64,000 nt of DNA from Kutzneria kofuensis (GCF_014203355.1 NZ_JACHIR010000001.1:930001-994000); one strand, 5' to 3'. Counted from the stretch's first letter, positions 45,046 through 55,465 are shown. The notes: generated from the sequence alone by a model not told the origin. Translations and numbers: made by a program.

Positions 45046-47346
45046 TCAGGAAGCCGAGGTCACGCGGTACACGTCGTAGACGCCCTCGACGCTGCGGACC
45101 ACCTTGAGCACGTGGCCGAGGTGCTTGGGGTCGCCCATCTCGAACGAGAAGCGGCTGACCGCCACCCGGTCCTTGGACGTGGTCACCGACGCCGACAGGA
45201 TGTTGACCTTCTCGTCGGCCAGCACCTTGGTGATGTCGGACAGCAGCCGGTGCCGGTCCAGCGCCTCCACCTGGATGGCCACCAGGAACAGCGAGGACGA
45301 GTTCGGCGCCCACTCCACGTCCACCAGCCGCTCCGGCGAGGCGAGCAGCTCGCTGGCGTTGGTGCAGTCGGTGCGGTGCACGCTGACGCCGCCGCCCCGG
45401 GTGACGAAGCCGAGGATGTCGTCGCCGGGCACCGGGGTGCAGCAGCGGGCCAGCTTCACCCACACGTCGCTGGCGTCCTTGACGACCACGCCCGGGTCGC
45501 CGGGCGCGCGCCGCCGGACGGCCGTCGACGGCGTGGACCGCTCGGCCAGCTCCTCCTCGGCGTGGTCGACGCCGCCGAGCAGCGCCACCAGCCGCTGCAC
45601 GAGGTGCCGGCCGGAGACCTGCCCCTCGCCGACGGCCCGGTACAGCGCGCTGACGTCGGCCAGCCGCAGCTCGCGGGCCAGCGCGCCCATCGAGTCGGCG
45701 GTGACCAGCCGCTGGATCGGCAGCCCGACCCGGCGCACCTCCTTGGCGATCGACTCCTTGCCGGCCTCGATCGCCTCCTCGCGGCGCTCCTTGGCGAACC
45801 ACTGCTTGATCTTGGCGCGGGCCCGCGGCGAGGCGGCGAAGGCCAGCCAGTCCCGGCTGGGACCGGCGCCCTCGGCCTTCGAGGTGAAGATCTCGACGAC
45901 CTCGCCGTTCTCCAGCTTGCGCTCCAGCGCCACTAGCCGGCCGTTGACCCGGGCGCCGATGCACCGGTTGCCGACCTCGGTGTGCACGGCGTAGGCGAAG
46001 TCGACCGGGGTGGAGCCGGCCGGCAGCGTCTGCACGTCGCCCTTGGGCGTGAAGACGAAGATCTCGCGGGCGGCCAGGTCGTAGCGCAGCGCCTCGAGGA
46101 ACTCGCCGGGGTCGGCGGCCTCCCGCTGCCAGTCCAGCAGCTGCCGCATCCAGGCCATCTCGTCGACCTCGACGCCACGGCCGGAGTGGGTGCCCTTGGT
46201 CTCCTTGTACCGCCAGTGCGCGGCGATGCCGTACTCGGCGGTGCGGTGCATGTCGTGGGTGCGGATCTGCACCTCGAGCGGCTTGCCGTCCGGCCCGATC
46301 ACGGTGGTGTGCAGCGACTGGTAGACGCCGAACCGGGGCTGGGCGATGTAGTCCTTGAACCGGCCGGGCATCGGCTGCCACAGCGCGTGCACCACGCCCA
46401 TCGCGGCGTAGCAGTCGCGCACGTCGTCCACCATGATGCGGACGCCGACCAGGTCGTGGATGTCGTCGAAGTCGCGGCCCCGGACGATCATCTTCTGGTT
46501 GATCGAGTAGTAGTGCTTGGGCCGGCCCTCGACCTTGGCCTGCAGCCGCGAGGACTCCAGCTGGCTGTTCAGCTCGTCGACCACCTTGCGCAGGTAGGTG
46601 TCCCGGGACGGGGCGCGGTTGGCCACCAGCCGCACGATCTCGTCGTACTTCTTGGGCTGCAGGATGGCGAAGGCCAGGTCCTCCAGCTCCCACTTGACGG
46701 TGGCCATGCCCAGCCGGTGCGCCAGCGGGGCCAGCACCTCCAGCGTCTCGCGGGCCTTGCGGGCCTGCTTCTCCGGCGGCAGGAAGCGCATCGTGCGCAT
46801 GTTGTGCAGCCGGTCGGCCAGCTTGATCACCAGGACGCGGGGGTCGCGGGCCATGGCGATGACCATCTTGCGGATGGTCTCGGCCTCGGCGGCCGCGCCC
46901 AGCTTGACCTTGTCCAGTTTGGTGACGCCGTCGACCAGGTGCGCCACCTCGTCGCCGAAGTCCTCGCTGAGCAGCTCCAGCGAGTAGTCGGTGTCCTCGA
47001 CGGTGTCGTGCAGCAGGGCGGCGACCAGCGTGGTGGTGTCCATGCCCAGCTCGGCCAGGATGGTGGCGACGGCCAGCGGGTGCGTGATGTACGGGTCGCC
47101 GGACTTGCGCCGCTGGTTGCGGTGCTTCTCCTCGGCGACGTCGTAGGCGAACTGCAGCAGGCCCAGGTCGGCCTTGGGGTGCAGCTCGCGGTGCACCGCG
47201 GCCAGCGGCTCCAACACCTGCTTGACCGGTGCGGCGCGCTGCGCGGTGATCCGGCGGGCCAGGCGCGCGCGTACCCGACGCGTCGCCGAGGGTGGCCGAG
47301 CGGCCACCGGCTGTGGCGATGCCGCGGGTTCGACGTCTTGGCTCAA
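45046..47346 (-). CDS. relA: bifunctional (p)ppGpp synthetase/hydrolase
   Basis: 766 aa Rel protein. Hydrolase HD domain with LLHDTVEDT (His-Asp at 113-114), synthetase domain with [20 protein letters not shown] and the YQSLHTTV loop, TGS domain ([20 protein letters not shown]), the conserved [11 protein letters not shown] zinc-finger region and a C-terminal ACT domain. It makes and degrades the stringent alarmones. The likely start is TTG 47344-47346 behind GGGAGAG; no ATG or GTG fits. Gene order with apt, secF and secD is as in mycobacteria. Confidence 0.95.
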   Translation of the reverse strand: MSQDVEPAASPQPVAARPPSATRRVRARLARRITAQRAAPVKQVLEPLAAVHRELHPKADLGLLQFAYDVAEEKHRNQRRKSGDPYITHPLAVATILAELGMDTTTLVAALLHDTVEDTDYSLELLSEDFGDEVAHLVDGVTKLDKVKLGAAAEAETIRKMVIAMARDPRVLVIKLADRLHNMRTMRFLPPEKQARKARETLEVLAPLAHRLGMATVKWELEDLAFAILQPKKYDEIVRLVANRAPSRDTYLRKVVDELNSQLESSRLQAKVEGRPKHYYSINQKMIVRGRDFDDIHDLVGVRIMVDDVRDCYAAMGVVHALWQPMPGRFKDYIAQPRFGVYQSLHTTVIGPDGKPLEVQIRTHDMHRTAEYGIAAHWRYKETKGTHSGRGVEVDEMAWMRQLLDWQREAADPGEFLEALRYDLAAREIFVFTPKGDVQTLPAGSTPVDFAYAVHTEVGNRCIGARVNGRLVALERKLENGEVVEIFTSKAEGAGPSRDWLAFAASPRARAKIKQWFAKERREEAIEAGKESIAKEVRRVGLPIQRLVTADSMGALARELRLADVSALYRAVGEGQVSGRHLVQRLVALLGGVDHAEEELAERSTPSTAVRRRAPGDPGVVVKDASDVWVKLARCCTPVPGDDILGFVTRGGGVSVHRTDCTNASELLASPERLVDVEWAPNSSSLFLVAIQVEALDRHRLLSDITKVLADEKVNILSASVTTSKDRVAVSRFSFEMGDPKHLGHVLKVVRSVEGVYDVYRVTSAS

Positions 47347-47520
47347 CCACTCTCCCGGTGCGACTGGAGCTGAAACGTTCCTGCACCGAGGATAACTCTG
47401 GATCGAACCGGACGTTCCCAGGTCGCGACAAGCGTGCCGCTCGACACGACGAACGCGGCCCGAATATCGGCCCAGCTAGTCAGCCCCGTTCAGCAGACCG
47501 CACCGCCCACCCCGGCGGGA

Positions 47521-48045
47521 TCAGTGGGTGAGCAGGGCGGTGACGTCGACGCCGGGGACGCGGGCGCGGCCCTTGAGGCCGGCCAGTTCCAGGATCACCG
47601 ACACGCCGGCGACCACTCCCCCGGCGTGCTCGACCAGCTCGCGGGTCGCGGCGACGGTGCCGCCGGTGGCGAGCACGTCGTCCACGATCACCACGCGCTG
47701 GCCGCCCCGGATGGTGTCCTCGGGCAGCTCCAGGGTGGCGGTGCCGTACTCCAGGGCGTAGCTGACCCGGTGCCGCACCGCCGGCAGCTTGCCCGGCTTG
47801 CGCACGCACACCAGACCTAGGCCGGCGGCGTACGCGATGGCGGCGCCCAGGATGAAGCCGCGGGCCTCGATGGCCACGACGGCGTCGGTGCCGGCCGGGA
47901 GCCCGGCGGCCATGGCGTCCGACAGGACGCGGAAGGCCGCCGGGTCGGCGAGCACCGGGCTGATGTCCCGGAACAGCACGCCGGGCTCGGGGAAGTCGGG
48001 GACCTCCCGGATGAGCCCGAGCGCGCCGTCGAGTGTGCTGGTCAG
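47521..48045 (-). CDS. apt: adenine phosphoribosyltransferase, probable CTG start
   Basis: 174 aa from CTG 48043-48045. The APRT N-terminus GALGLIREVPDFPEPGVLFR is encoded upstream of the first ATG/GTG-type codon, so starting at VLFRD would cut it off. The CTG overlaps the secF stop (CTGA) and has GGGAAGAGG upstream. The PRPP loop VVIVDDVLATGGT and LVCVRKPGKLP are intact. It salvages adenine to AMP. Operon secD-secF-apt, then relA after 174 bp. Confidence 0.9.
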   Translation of the reverse strand: MTSTLDGALGLIREVPDFPEPGVLFRDISPVLADPAAFRVLSDAMAAGLPAGTDAVVAIEARGFILGAAIAYAAGLGLVCVRKPGKLPAVRHRVSYALEYGTATLELPEDTIRGGQRVVIVDDVLATGGTVAATRELVEHAGGVVAGVSVILELAGLKGRARVPGVDVTALLTH

Positions 48046-49268
48046 TGCCGCCTCTTCCCGCTGGGCCGGCCGCTCTTGCCGGACGGCCGGGCCTTGGGCG
48101 TGCGCGACGGCGTGCTCGCCGCCGCGGCCATGGCCTTCTCCTTGCGGATTTCGGCGGCCAGCGCCTCGTCGTCGGCCGGGTCGAAGTCCTCGCCCGCCTC
48201 GACGCCCTGCGCCGCCAGCTGGGCCTTGCGGGCCAGGTTGGCCCGGCGGGCCGCGACCCGCTCGGCCTGCAGCTTGTACTTCGGGTCGCGCATCTTCAGG
48301 TCCACCACCAGCGGGGTGGCCAGGAAGATCGACGACACGGCGCCGACCAACATACCGGTGAGCTGGATCAGGGCCAGGTCCTGCAGCGTCCCCACGCCCA
48401 GCAGCACGACGCCGACGACGAGCAGGCCGAGGACCGGCAGCAGCGCGATCAGCGAGGTGTTGATGGAACGCATCAGGGTCTGGTTGACCGCCAGGTTGGC
48501 GGCCTCGCCGTAGGTGCGCCGGGTCAGCTTGAGCAGGCCGCGGGTGTTCTCCCGGACCTTGTCGAACACGACCACCGTGTCGTACAGCGAGAAGCCCAGG
48601 ATGGTCAGGAAGCCGATCACCGTCGCGGGCGTGACCTCGAAGCCGATGATCGAGTACACGCCGGCGGTGACGATCAGGTCGTTGGCCAGCGAGGCCAGCG
48701 CGGCGGCCGCCATCGCGCGTTCGAAGTAGAACGCCAGGAAGATGGTCACCAGCACCAGGAACACGGCGAGCGCGATGAGCGCCTGCCGGGAGATCTCGCC
48801 GCCCCAGGACGAGCTGACCGCGCTGTCGCTGATGGCCTGCTGGCTGGGCTGGCCGTTCGTGGCCAGCGGCTTGAACTTGGCGAACAGCGCTTCCTTGAGC
48901 TTGACGACCTGAGTGCCGTCCAGCGGGACCGAGCGCAGTTGGACGGTCTCGGAGTTGCCCGAGCCGACCGTCTGCGCCTGCTCGGCGTCGCGGCCCAGCG
49001 TCTGCTTGTAGACCTGCAGCACGCCGTCCACGGTGGCGTTGCCGCTCTGGCCCTTCACCGGCATCTGGATCTGCGTGCCGCCGGTGAACTCGATGCCGTA
49101 GTTGAAGCCGCGGATGGCCATCGAGCCGAGGCAGATGGCGATGACCACGGCGAACGCGATGTACCAGCGCTTGCGCTTGCCGATGATGTCGAACGCGCCG
49201 GTGCCGACGTAAAGGTTGTGCAGCAGGCCGTGCCGCGGCTGCGGGGTCACGGGAGTCGGAGTCGACAC
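48042..49268 (-). CDS. secF: protein translocase subunit SecF
   Basis: 408 aa, six membrane helices around the P1-like periplasmic domain: RWYIAFAVVIAICLG, GFNYGIEFTGGTQI, then the SecDF signature GFSLYDTVVVFDKVREN near residue 220 and a long basic, Pro-rich C-terminal tail (last ~80 residues). Works with SecD to pull proteins across the membrane using the proton gradient. GTG 49266-49268 lies 1 nt after the secD stop. Confidence 0.95.
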   Translation of the reverse strand: MSTPTPVTPQPRHGLLHNLYVGTGAFDIIGKRKRWYIAFAVVIAICLGSMAIRGFNYGIEFTGGTQIQMPVKGQSGNATVDGVLQVYKQTLGRDAEQAQTVGSGNSETVQLRSVPLDGTQVVKLKEALFAKFKPLATNGQPSQQAISDSAVSSSWGGEISRQALIALAVFLVLVTIFLAFYFERAMAAAALASLANDLIVTAGVYSIIGFEVTPATVIGFLTILGFSLYDTVVVFDKVRENTRGLLKLTRRTYGEAANLAVNQTLMRSINTSLIALLPVLGLLVVGVVLLGVGTLQDLALIQLTGMLVGAVSSIFLATPLVVDLKMRDPKYKLQAERVAARRANLARKAQLAAQGVEAGEDFDPADDEALAAEIRKEKAMAAAASTPSRTPKARPSGKSGRPSGKRRH

Positions 49269-49269
49269 G

Positions 49270-51042
49270 TCACGCCTCCTTCACGGCGGGGTTGGCCGCG
49301 CGCTCGGCGGCACGCAGCTCCACGCCGGCCTGCTGCACGGCACCGAGGCCGGAGAAGGACGGCTTGGACAGGGTCTTGGAGCGGGAGGCCAGGGCCACCA
49401 GCGGGTGCGTGACCAGGAAGACCACGAACAGGTCGATCACGGTGGACATGCCGGTGGTGAACGCGAAGCCGCGCACGTCGCCGACGGCCAGCGTGTACAG
49501 CACGGCGGCGGCGAGGAAGCTGACCGCGTCGGCGGACAGGATCGTGCGCCGCGCCCGGACCCAGGCCCTCGGCACCGCGGAGCGGAACGAGCGGCCCTCG
49601 CGCACTTCGTCCTTCATGCGTTCGAAGAACACCACGAAGGAGTCCGCCGTGATACCGATGGCGATGATGAAACCGGCGATGCCCGGCAGGTCCAGGCTGT
49701 AGTTGATCCACCGGCCGAACAGCACCAGCACCGCGTACACGGTCAGGCCGGAGCAGACCAGCGACAGCAGGGTCAGCACGCCCAGCGCCCGGTAGTAGAA
49801 GAGGCAGTAGACGATCACCAGGAGCAGGCCGATGCCGCCGGCGAGCAGGCCCGCCTGCATCGAGGACAGGCCCAGCGTCGCGGACACCGTCTGGTTCTCG
49901 GACATGGTGAACGACAGCGGCAGCGAGCCGTAGCTGAGCACGTTGGCCAGTTCCTTGGCCGACTGCTGGGTGAACGAGCCGCTGATCTCGGTGTTGCCGA
50001 TGATCTGCTGGTTGATCTTCGGCGCGGACTGCACCTGGCCGTCCAGCGTGAAGGCGGCCTGCTGGCCGACGTTCTTGCCGGTGTAGTCGGCCCAGGTCTT
50101 GGCGCCGTCCGGCTTGAAGGTCAGCGTCACGATCCACTTGGCCTGCTGCTGGTCGAAGCCGGACTGCGCGGTCGCGATCTGCCGGCCGTCCAGGAACGAC
50201 GCGCCCAGGATGTACTTGTTCTGGTGGTCGGTGTCGCAGGTGACCAGCGGCTTGTCGGGGTCGTCGTAGCCGGCCAGCGGGTCGGGCTTGGAGCAGTCCA
50301 GCGCGGCGAACGCGGCCGCCTGGGCGTTCTGGTCGGTGGCCACGGCCGGGTTCTGGCGCAGCGCCTTCGCGGTCTGGATCGCCTTGGCCTGGTTCGGGTC
50401 CGCGACGCCGCTGATGCTCGGCGGCGGGGTGCTCGCGCTCGTCGACGAGGCGGCGGTGGACGACGGCGGGTTGGTGGTCGTCGTCGGCGCGGCCTGCTTC
50501 ATCGGCACCGGCGCGCCCTGCGGCTTCGGCGAGGTGGTCGTCGCCGGCGCGGAGGTGCTGGTGCCGCTCGGCGTGGTCGTGCCGCTCGGCTTGGCCGTGT
50601 TGCTCGTCGACGGCTTGCCCGAGGTGCTCGGCGGCGTGGCCGGCAGGATCATCGGCTGGTTCGAGGACGGGTCCGTCAGCACGGGCCGGAACCGCAGCAC
50701 GGCGGCCTTGCCCAGGGCCTTGAGCTGGTCGCCGTCGTTGCCCGGCGCGGTGATCACCAGGTTGCTGCCGTCCTGGACGATCTCGGCGCCGGTGACGCCG
50801 TTGCCGTTGACGCGGTCGGACAGGATCTGCTTGGCCAGGGTGAGGGAGTCCTGTGCCGGTGGCTTGCCGTCCGGGGAGATCGCGGTCAGCGTGACCCTGG
50901 TGCCCCCCTGCAGGTCGATACCGAGTTTGGGCGTCGGCTGTCCATTCCCGGTGAAGAACACCAAGGCATAGAGCACGACCACGATGAGGGCGAAGACACC
51001 CAGGTAACGCACTGGGCGGATCTGCCCGGCCGGAGGTGCCAC
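49270..51042 (-). CDS. secD: protein translocase subunit SecD
   Basis: 590 aa. First membrane helix YLGVFALIVVVLYALVFF, then PKLGIDLQGGTRVTLTAI, the large periplasmic P1 domain with an inserted Ser/Thr/Pro/Ala-rich stretch of ~100 residues (roughly 105-225) that enlarges it, and five C-terminal helices with IAIGITADSFVVFFERMKDE. GTG 51040-51042 follows GAGGAG. Neighbours yajC, secF and apt form the standard group. Confidence 0.95.
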   Translation of the reverse strand: MAPPAGQIRPVRYLGVFALIVVVLYALVFFTGNGQPTPKLGIDLQGGTRVTLTAISPDGKPPAQDSLTLAKQILSDRVNGNGVTGAEIVQDGSNLVITAPGNDGDQLKALGKAAVLRFRPVLTDPSSNQPMILPATPPSTSGKPSTSNTAKPSGTTTPSGTSTSAPATTTSPKPQGAPVPMKQAAPTTTTNPPSSTAASSTSASTPPPSISGVADPNQAKAIQTAKALRQNPAVATDQNAQAAAFAALDCSKPDPLAGYDDPDKPLVTCDTDHQNKYILGASFLDGRQIATAQSGFDQQQAKWIVTLTFKPDGAKTWADYTGKNVGQQAAFTLDGQVQSAPKINQQIIGNTEISGSFTQQSAKELANVLSYGSLPLSFTMSENQTVSATLGLSSMQAGLLAGGIGLLLVIVYCLFYYRALGVLTLLSLVCSGLTVYAVLVLFGRWINYSLDLPGIAGFIIAIGITADSFVVFFERMKDEVREGRSFRSAVPRAWVRARRTILSADAVSFLAAAVLYTLAVGDVRGFAFTTGMSTVIDLFVVFLVTHPLVALASRSKTLSKPSFSGLGAVQQAGVELRAAERAANPAVKEA

Positions 51043-51172
51043 GGTCGGTCGGTCTCCTCGTGCTGATAGTCGTTGTCGGTGTGCCCCGGGCGACCCGGGG
51101 AGCCCTCACGTGGCGGTCAGAGTGCGGGCGAGGGTGCAGCGTACTCCCCGCCGTGTGAGGCGCGCGTCACTG

Positions 51173-51204
51173 TGCGAGGTCGCCCCTGCTCGGGCGACCT
51201 CGCA
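51173..51204 (-). terminator. terminator after yajC
   Basis: TGCGAGGTCGCCC (51173-51185) and GGGCGACCTCGCA (51192-51204) form a perfect 13-bp stem with loop CTGCTC, 14 nt after the yajC stop. It separates yajC from secD transcription, at least partly. Confidence 0.8.
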
Positions 51205-51217
51205 TCGGCCGGACGGC

Positions 51218-51589
51218 TCAGCCCTTGCTCTTGCTCTCCAGCGGCGGGGCCACCTCGGCGGTGCTCGCCGGCTCGCCCGCGACCAGCTCCTCGTCCTCGG
51301 ACTCCACGACGTCCGACTCGGTCGTCGGGTTCACCTTCTCGCGGACCGCGGCCCGCAGCCACGTGGTGACCACGCCCGGCGCGATCTCGATGTCGATGTC
51401 GGTGTCCGAGTCGACGCCCGCCACCGTGCCGAACAGGCCGGAGGTGGTCATCACCCGGTCGCCGACCTGGAGCGAGGTCTGCAGCTTCTGCTGCTCGGCG
51501 ACCGCCTTGCGCTGCCGGCGGCTGCCGAAGAAGAGCATGCCGCCCACCAGCACGATGAGCAGGGGGAGCAGCAAAGTCTGGGGGTCCAT
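51218..51589 (-). CDS. yajC: preprotein translocase subunit YajC
   Basis: 123 aa: membrane helix LLLPLLIVLVGGMLFF at the N-terminus, then QRKAVAEQQKLQTSLQVGDR and VMTTSGLFGTVAGV, the family core, and an acidic tail (SDVVESEDEEL). It associates with SecDF. Of two adjacent ATG codons, 51589 has GGAGA at the right distance. Confidence 0.92.
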   Translation of the reverse strand: MDPQTLLLPLLIVLVGGMLFFGSRRQRKAVAEQQKLQTSLQVGDRVMTTSGLFGTVAGVDSDTDIDIEIAPGVVTTWLRAAVREKVNPTTESDVVESEDEELVAGEPASTAEVAPPLESKSKG

Positions 51590-51669
51590 CATTCTCCGTT
51601 CGGTGTGACGGCCCATACCTTCACAGGGCGTCACATGCTGGGGTATGCCCACTGAGTCTGCCACACGGC

Positions 51670-52719
51670 TTATCGCCCATACGCCGTGGCAGGGGGCTCG
51701 CCCGGCGCGTGCTCCGGCGGCGTCAGACCCATGTGGTGCCAGGCCGCGGCGGTCGCGACCCGTCCCCGCGGAGTGCGGGCGAGCATGCCGGCGCGGACCA
51801 GGAACGGCTCGCAGACCTCCTCGACGGTGGTCGGCTCCTCCCCCACCGCGACGGCCAGCGTCGCCACCCCGACCGGTCCCCCGTTGAAGCTCCTGACCAG
51901 CGCGTTCAGCACCGCCCGGTCCAGTCGGTCCAGGCCCAGCTCGTCCACGTCGTAGACGGCGAGCGCGGCGCGGGCGACGTCGGTGCTGATCGAGCCGTTC
52001 GCGCGCACCTCGGCGTAGTCGCGGACCCGGCGCAGCAGCCGGTTGGCGATCCGGGGTGTGCCCCGGGACCTCCTCGCGATCTCGGCGGCGCCGTCGCCCG
52101 GCAGGTCGATGCCGAGGATCGCGGCCGAACGGTTGAGCACCTGCTCCAGTTCCTCCGGCGAGTAGAACTCCATGTGGCCGGTGAAGCCGAAGCGGTCGCG
52201 CAGCGGGCCGGTCAGCGACCCGGACCGGGTGGTCGCGCCGACCAGCGTGAACGGGGCGATCTCCAGCGGGATGCTGGTCGCGCCGGGGCCCTTGCCGACG
52301 ACGACGTCGACCCGGAAGTCCTCCATCGCCAGGTACAGCATCTCCTCGGCCGGGCGGGCGATGCGGTGGATCTCGTCGATGAACAGGACGTCGCCCTCGA
52401 CCAGGTTGGACAGCATCGCGGCGAGATCGCCGGCCCGCTCCAGCGCCGGGCCCGAGGTGATCCGGATGGCGCTGCCCAGCTCGGCGGCGATGATCATGGA
52501 GAGGCTGGTCTTGCCCAGGCCGGGCGGCCCGGACAGCAGCACGTGGTCCGGCGGCTGGCCGCGCATCTGCGCGCCGCGCAACACCAGTTCCAGCTGCTCG
52601 CGCACGCGGGGCTGGCCGACGAACTCCGACATCCGGCGCGGCCGCAGCGTCGACTCGACGTCGCGCTCGGCCGGTTCGGCGAGCGCGGACAGCGGCCCGT
52701 GCTCCTCGAAGTCGCTCAT
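51670..52719 (-). CDS. ruvB: Holliday junction helicase RuvB
   Basis: 349 aa AAA+ motor: Walker [10 protein letters not shown] (64-72), Walker B LFIDEIH (112-118), sensor [18 protein letters not shown], and a C-terminal winged helix ([20 protein letters not shown]). Drives branch migration with RuvA. ATG 52717-52719 overlaps the ruvA stop (ATGA). Last gene of ruvCAB. Confidence 0.96.
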   Translation of the reverse strand: MSDFEEHGPLSALAEPAERDVESTLRPRRMSEFVGQPRVREQLELVLRGAQMRGQPPDHVLLSGPPGLGKTSLSMIIAAELGSAIRITSGPALERAGDLAAMLSNLVEGDVLFIDEIHRIARPAEEMLYLAMEDFRVDVVVGKGPGATSIPLEIAPFTLVGATTRSGSLTGPLRDRFGFTGHMEFYSPEELEQVLNRSAAILGIDLPGDGAAEIARRSRGTPRIANRLLRRVRDYAEVRANGSISTDVARAALAVYDVDELGLDRLDRAVLNALVRSFNGGPVGVATLAVAVGEEPTTVEEVCEPFLVRAGMLARTPRGRVATAAAWHHMGLTPPEHAPGEPPATAYGR

Positions 52720-53315
52720 CGCTTACGTCCCAACGACGTCAGCGCCTGCCGCAGCACGGCCGCCGTGTTCTGGGCGCCGTCCTTGGCCAGCACCGCGTCC
52801 ACCGCCTGCTCCGCCGCCTTCGCCGCGAAGCCCAGGCCCAGCAACGCCTCCGTGACCTGCGCGCGCACCAGCTCGGCGTCCGCGCCGACCTCGGGGCCGG
52901 GCGTGCCGCTGGTCAGCGCGCCGACCTTGTCCCGCAGCTCGATGATCAGCCGCTCCGCGCCCTTGCGGCCGATGCCCGGCACCTGCGTGAGCATCGAGGT
53001 GTTGCCCTCCGCCAGCGCCGCCCGCAGCTTGTCCGGCTCCAACACCGCCAGCGTCGCCAGCGCGATCTTCGGGCCGATGCCGGACACCGTCAGCAGCAGG
53101 CCGAACAGCTGCCGCGCGTCCGGGTCGGTGAAGCCGTACAGGGTCAGCGAGTCCTCACGCACGATCAGCGCCGTGAACAGCTGCGCCTCGTCGCCGCGCC
53201 GCAGGCTCGCCAGGGTCGTCGGGGTCGCCAGCACCGCGAAGCCGACGCCGCCGACCTCGATGACGGCATGGTCCAGGCCGATGGACAGCACCGGCCCACG
53301 TACCGACGAGATCAC
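52716..53315 (-). CDS. ruvA: Holliday junction DNA-binding protein RuvA
   Basis: 199 aa: N-terminal OB fold ([20 protein letters not shown]), tandem helix-hairpin-helix motifs ([40 protein letters not shown]) and the C-terminal domain that contacts RuvB ([20 protein letters not shown]). GTG 53313-53315 forms a GTGA overlap with ruvC. Confidence 0.95.
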   Translation of the reverse strand: MISSVRGPVLSIGLDHAVIEVGGVGFAVLATPTTLASLRRGDEAQLFTALIVREDSLTLYGFTDPDARQLFGLLLTVSGIGPKIALATLAVLEPDKLRAALAEGNTSMLTQVPGIGRKGAERLIIELRDKVGALTSGTPGPEVGADAELVRAQVTEALLGLGFAAKAAEQAVDAVLAKDGAQNTAAVLRQALTSLGRKR

Positions 53316-53884
53316 CGGGCGACTCCCCTGTTCGCGGCCTCGGCCAGCCGGGCCTTGTGTCGACGTTGCAGTTCCGCGGCACGGGCCTCCGCCTGCGCCA
53401 GCCGGGCCGCCAGCGGCGCCCGCCACAGGTGGCAGATGCCGAGCGCCAGCGCGTCGGCGGCGTCCGCCGGCTTCGGCGCCACCGCCAGGCCCAGCAGGCG
53501 CGTCACCATGGTCGTGACCTGCGCCTTGTCCGCCGTGCCGGAGCCGGTGACCGCCGCCTTCACCTCGCTCGGCGTGTGGAAGGCGACCGGCAGGCCGCGC
53601 TTGGCCGCCAGCAACGCCACCACGCCGCCGGCCTGGGCGGTGCCCATCGCCGTGCGGACATTGTGCTGGCTGAACACCCGCTCGATCGCCACCACCTCGG
53701 GGCGGTGGCGATCCAGCCAGTCCTCCACGACCTCGGACAGCGCCAGCAGCCGATGGGCGAGGTCCTCGTCCGCCGGGGTCCGGGCCACGCCCACGTCCAC
53801 GCAGCGCACCGTGCGTCCCGGCCCGCCGTCGACCACGCCCAGACCGCACCGAGTCAGCCCAGGGTCGACACCCAGCACCCGCAC
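53312..53884 (-). CDS. ruvC: Holliday junction resolvase RuvC
   Basis: 190 aa nuclease with the four acidic residues in VLGVDPGL (Asp7), VAIERVF (Glu68) and [15 protein letters not shown]. It cuts junctions moved by RuvAB. Start GTG 53882-53884. The SOS-type box 24 bp upstream predicts DNA-damage control of the whole ruvCAB operon. Confidence 0.95.
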   Translation of the reverse strand: MRVLGVDPGLTRCGLGVVDGGPGRTVRCVDVGVARTPADEDLAHRLLALSEVVEDWLDRHRPEVVAIERVFSQHNVRTAMGTAQAGGVVALLAAKRGLPVAFHTPSEVKAAVTGSGTADKAQVTTMVTRLLGLAVAPKPADAADALALGICHLWRAPLAARLAQAEARAAELQRRHKARLAEAANRGVAR

Positions 53885-53907
53885 TTCGTCCCGCCTCCGG
53901 AATATCG

Positions 53908-53923
53908 CCGAACACCCGTTCGA
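53908..53923. promoter_or_regulatory. LexA-type box upstream of ruvC
   Basis: CCGAACACCCGTTCGA matches TCGAAC-N4-GTTCGA with one change in the left half-site. It lies 24 bp before the ruvC start. ruvC is LexA-controlled in mycobacteria. Confidence 0.75.
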
Positions 53924-53991
53924 GCGGCGACATTACCGGGCGGCGTGATCAGGCTTCGCACCAACACGCCGCTACGCCGCCGGAGCGCTGT

Positions 53992-54040
53992 GAAAGCGAC
54001 CTTCCTAAACCCCGAGTTGAGGAATGGTCCGTTCCGAACG
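53992..54040 (-). terminator. hairpin terminator / dispersed palindromic element, copy 2
   Basis: An imperfect palindrome whose right half (GAGTTGAGGAATGG, then TTCCGAAC at 54032-54039) closely follows copy 1 at 1925-1977 (GAGTAGAGGAACGG, TTTCCGAAC). It ends 2 bp before the stop of the minus-strand methyltransferase and so probably serves as its terminator. Confidence 0.65.
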
Positions 54041-54041
54041 T

Positions 54042-54827
54042 CTAGCGGACCGCCGTCAGGGAGTAGGTCAGCGGGATCTTGGGCCGGTGCGCCGGCAGCC
54101 GCCACCAGCCGGTGACCGGATCCCGCTCCATGCCCGGCCACTGGTCCCAGGCCAGCACCGGGTGTTCGTGCAGCTCGGTGACGCGGAGGCCGGCCCGGTT
54201 GAGCGTCGTCACGAGCTCGCCGAGCGAATGGTTCCACTGATAGTTCACGGTGTCGGCGGCCAGCTCGGGACCGTCGGTGTAGGTGCGCGACGAGTCGTAG
54301 CTGGTGGCCTCGGGCAGGTAGTTGCCCACGATCTCGAAGTCCTGGTTGAGCATCCAGGCCAGGGGATGGAACTCCACCAGGTACAGCCGTCCGCCCGGGG
54401 CGAGCAGGTCCCGCACGATCTCGGCCCAGCGGTACAGGTCCGGCAGCCACATCAGCGAACCCTTGCCGGTGTAGACCAGGTCGAAGCCGCCGCCCAGCGC
54501 CTCGACGGCGTCGTGCACGTCGGACTGCACGTAGGTGATGTCGAGGTCGCCAGCCAGCTCCCGGGCCGCCGCGACCGAGGACTCGCTGAAGTCCAGGCCG
54601 GTCATCTTCGCCCCGGCCCGGGCCAGGCAGCGGGTGTCCGTGCCGAGATGGCACTGCAGGTGCGCGATCCTCAGCCCGGCGACGTCCCCCAGCTCCGCCC
54701 ACTCGAACGGGGCCAGCCGGTCGGTGTCGTTGTGCACGTCGTAGAACCGGCTCGCCAGGTGCACCGGGGTCCGAGCTTCCCAGTTGCGGCGATTGGTCTC
54801 GACCTTGCTCCGAATGTCGGCATCCAC
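54042..54827 (-). CDS. class I SAM-dependent methyltransferase
   Basis: 261 aa from GTG 54825-54827 (VDADIRSKVETNRRNWEART). Motif I is IAHLQCHLGTDTRCLA-ARAGAKMTGLDFS (IAHLQCHLGTDT quoted), and YVQSDVHDAVEALGGGFDLVYTGKG-type text supplies motifs II and III; the C-terminal half has YLVEFHPLAWML. A TTG at 54857, directly after the previous stop, would give a longer form. Substrate unknown. Follows the DUF4262 gene in the same direction. Confidence 0.8.
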   Translation of the reverse strand: MDADIRSKVETNRRNWEARTPVHLASRFYDVHNDTDRLAPFEWAELGDVAGLRIAHLQCHLGTDTRCLARAGAKMTGLDFSESSVAAARELAGDLDITYVQSDVHDAVEALGGGFDLVYTGKGSLMWLPDLYRWAEIVRDLLAPGGRLYLVEFHPLAWMLNQDFEIVGNYLPEATSYDSSRTYTDGPELAADTVNYQWNHSLGELVTTLNRAGLRVTELHEHPVLAWDQWPGMERDPVTGWWRLPAHRPKIPLTYSLTAVR

Positions 54828-54857
54828 CGCGCCAGTATCTCGACCGCCGCCAGCCAA

Positions 54858-55391
54858 TTACGCGCCGTCGACGCCCGGCCGCCACGACTCCGGGCGGCCG
54901 CTCATGGTCAGCACCGGCTGCCACTGCGCGAAGCCCTGCGGCGCCTGGGGATGCCACGGCCAGTACCCGCCCTCGGACGGCACGATCAGCTGCACCGCGG
55001 GGAAATCACCGGTGGGGTGCAACAGGAAGGCGCTGCCGAAGTACTCCGGGTAGAAGCCGCGCGCCACCCGCTCCACGGTGATCGGCACGCCGTTGAAGAA
55101 CTGCCGGTACAGCTGCCCCGGCTGGAACCGCACGCCCTGCCGCGCCTCGTTCACGTACGCGGTGACGAGCACCCGCCCCAGTTCCAGCGGCAGCCCGATG
55201 ACCACGGCCTCGGCGACGCCGAAGCGCCGCCACGCGCCGACGGTGAAGCAGTACGGCGCGCCGTGCTCGTCGCCGGCCACCTCGACCACCGCGTTGCCGT
55301 GGTCCTCCGCCTGCTTGAGCAACCACTGGCGCAGGTCACGGTCGGACTCGGAGAGCTTGTTCATCGCGGAGTGAGGGGGCACGGGCGTCAT
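54858..55391 (-). CDS. DUF4262 domain protein
   Basis: 177 aa soluble protein with the DUF4262 pattern: GNAVVEVAGDEHGAPYCFTV at the start, GLPLELGRVLVTAYVNEARQG in the middle and WPWHPQAPQGFAQWQPVL near the end. ATG 55391 or the internal ATG ten codons later may be the start. The following methyltransferase begins immediately after. Function unknown. Confidence 0.75.
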   Translation of the reverse strand: MTPVPPHSAMNKLSESDRDLRQWLLKQAEDHGNAVVEVAGDEHGAPYCFTVGAWRRFGVAEAVVIGLPLELGRVLVTAYVNEARQGVRFQPGQLYRQFFNGVPITVERVARGFYPEYFGSAFLLHPTGDFPAVQLIVPSEGGYWPWHPQAPQGFAQWQPVLTMSGRPESWRPGVDGA

Positions 55392-55420
55392 TCTGCCCAG
55401 AAAGGGCGTTAACTAAAAGT

Positions 55421-55450
55421 GTTGCCCGGCAACTTTCGTTACCGGGCAAC
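55421..55450 (-). terminator. terminator after yebC
   Basis: GTTGCCCGG (55421-55429) and CCGGGCAAC (55442-55450) pair perfectly, and AAC/GTT inside extend the stem around a TTTC loop. It follows the yebC stop by 15 nt. Confidence 0.8.
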
Positions 55451-55465
55451 GGAAAGCTGTGAACC

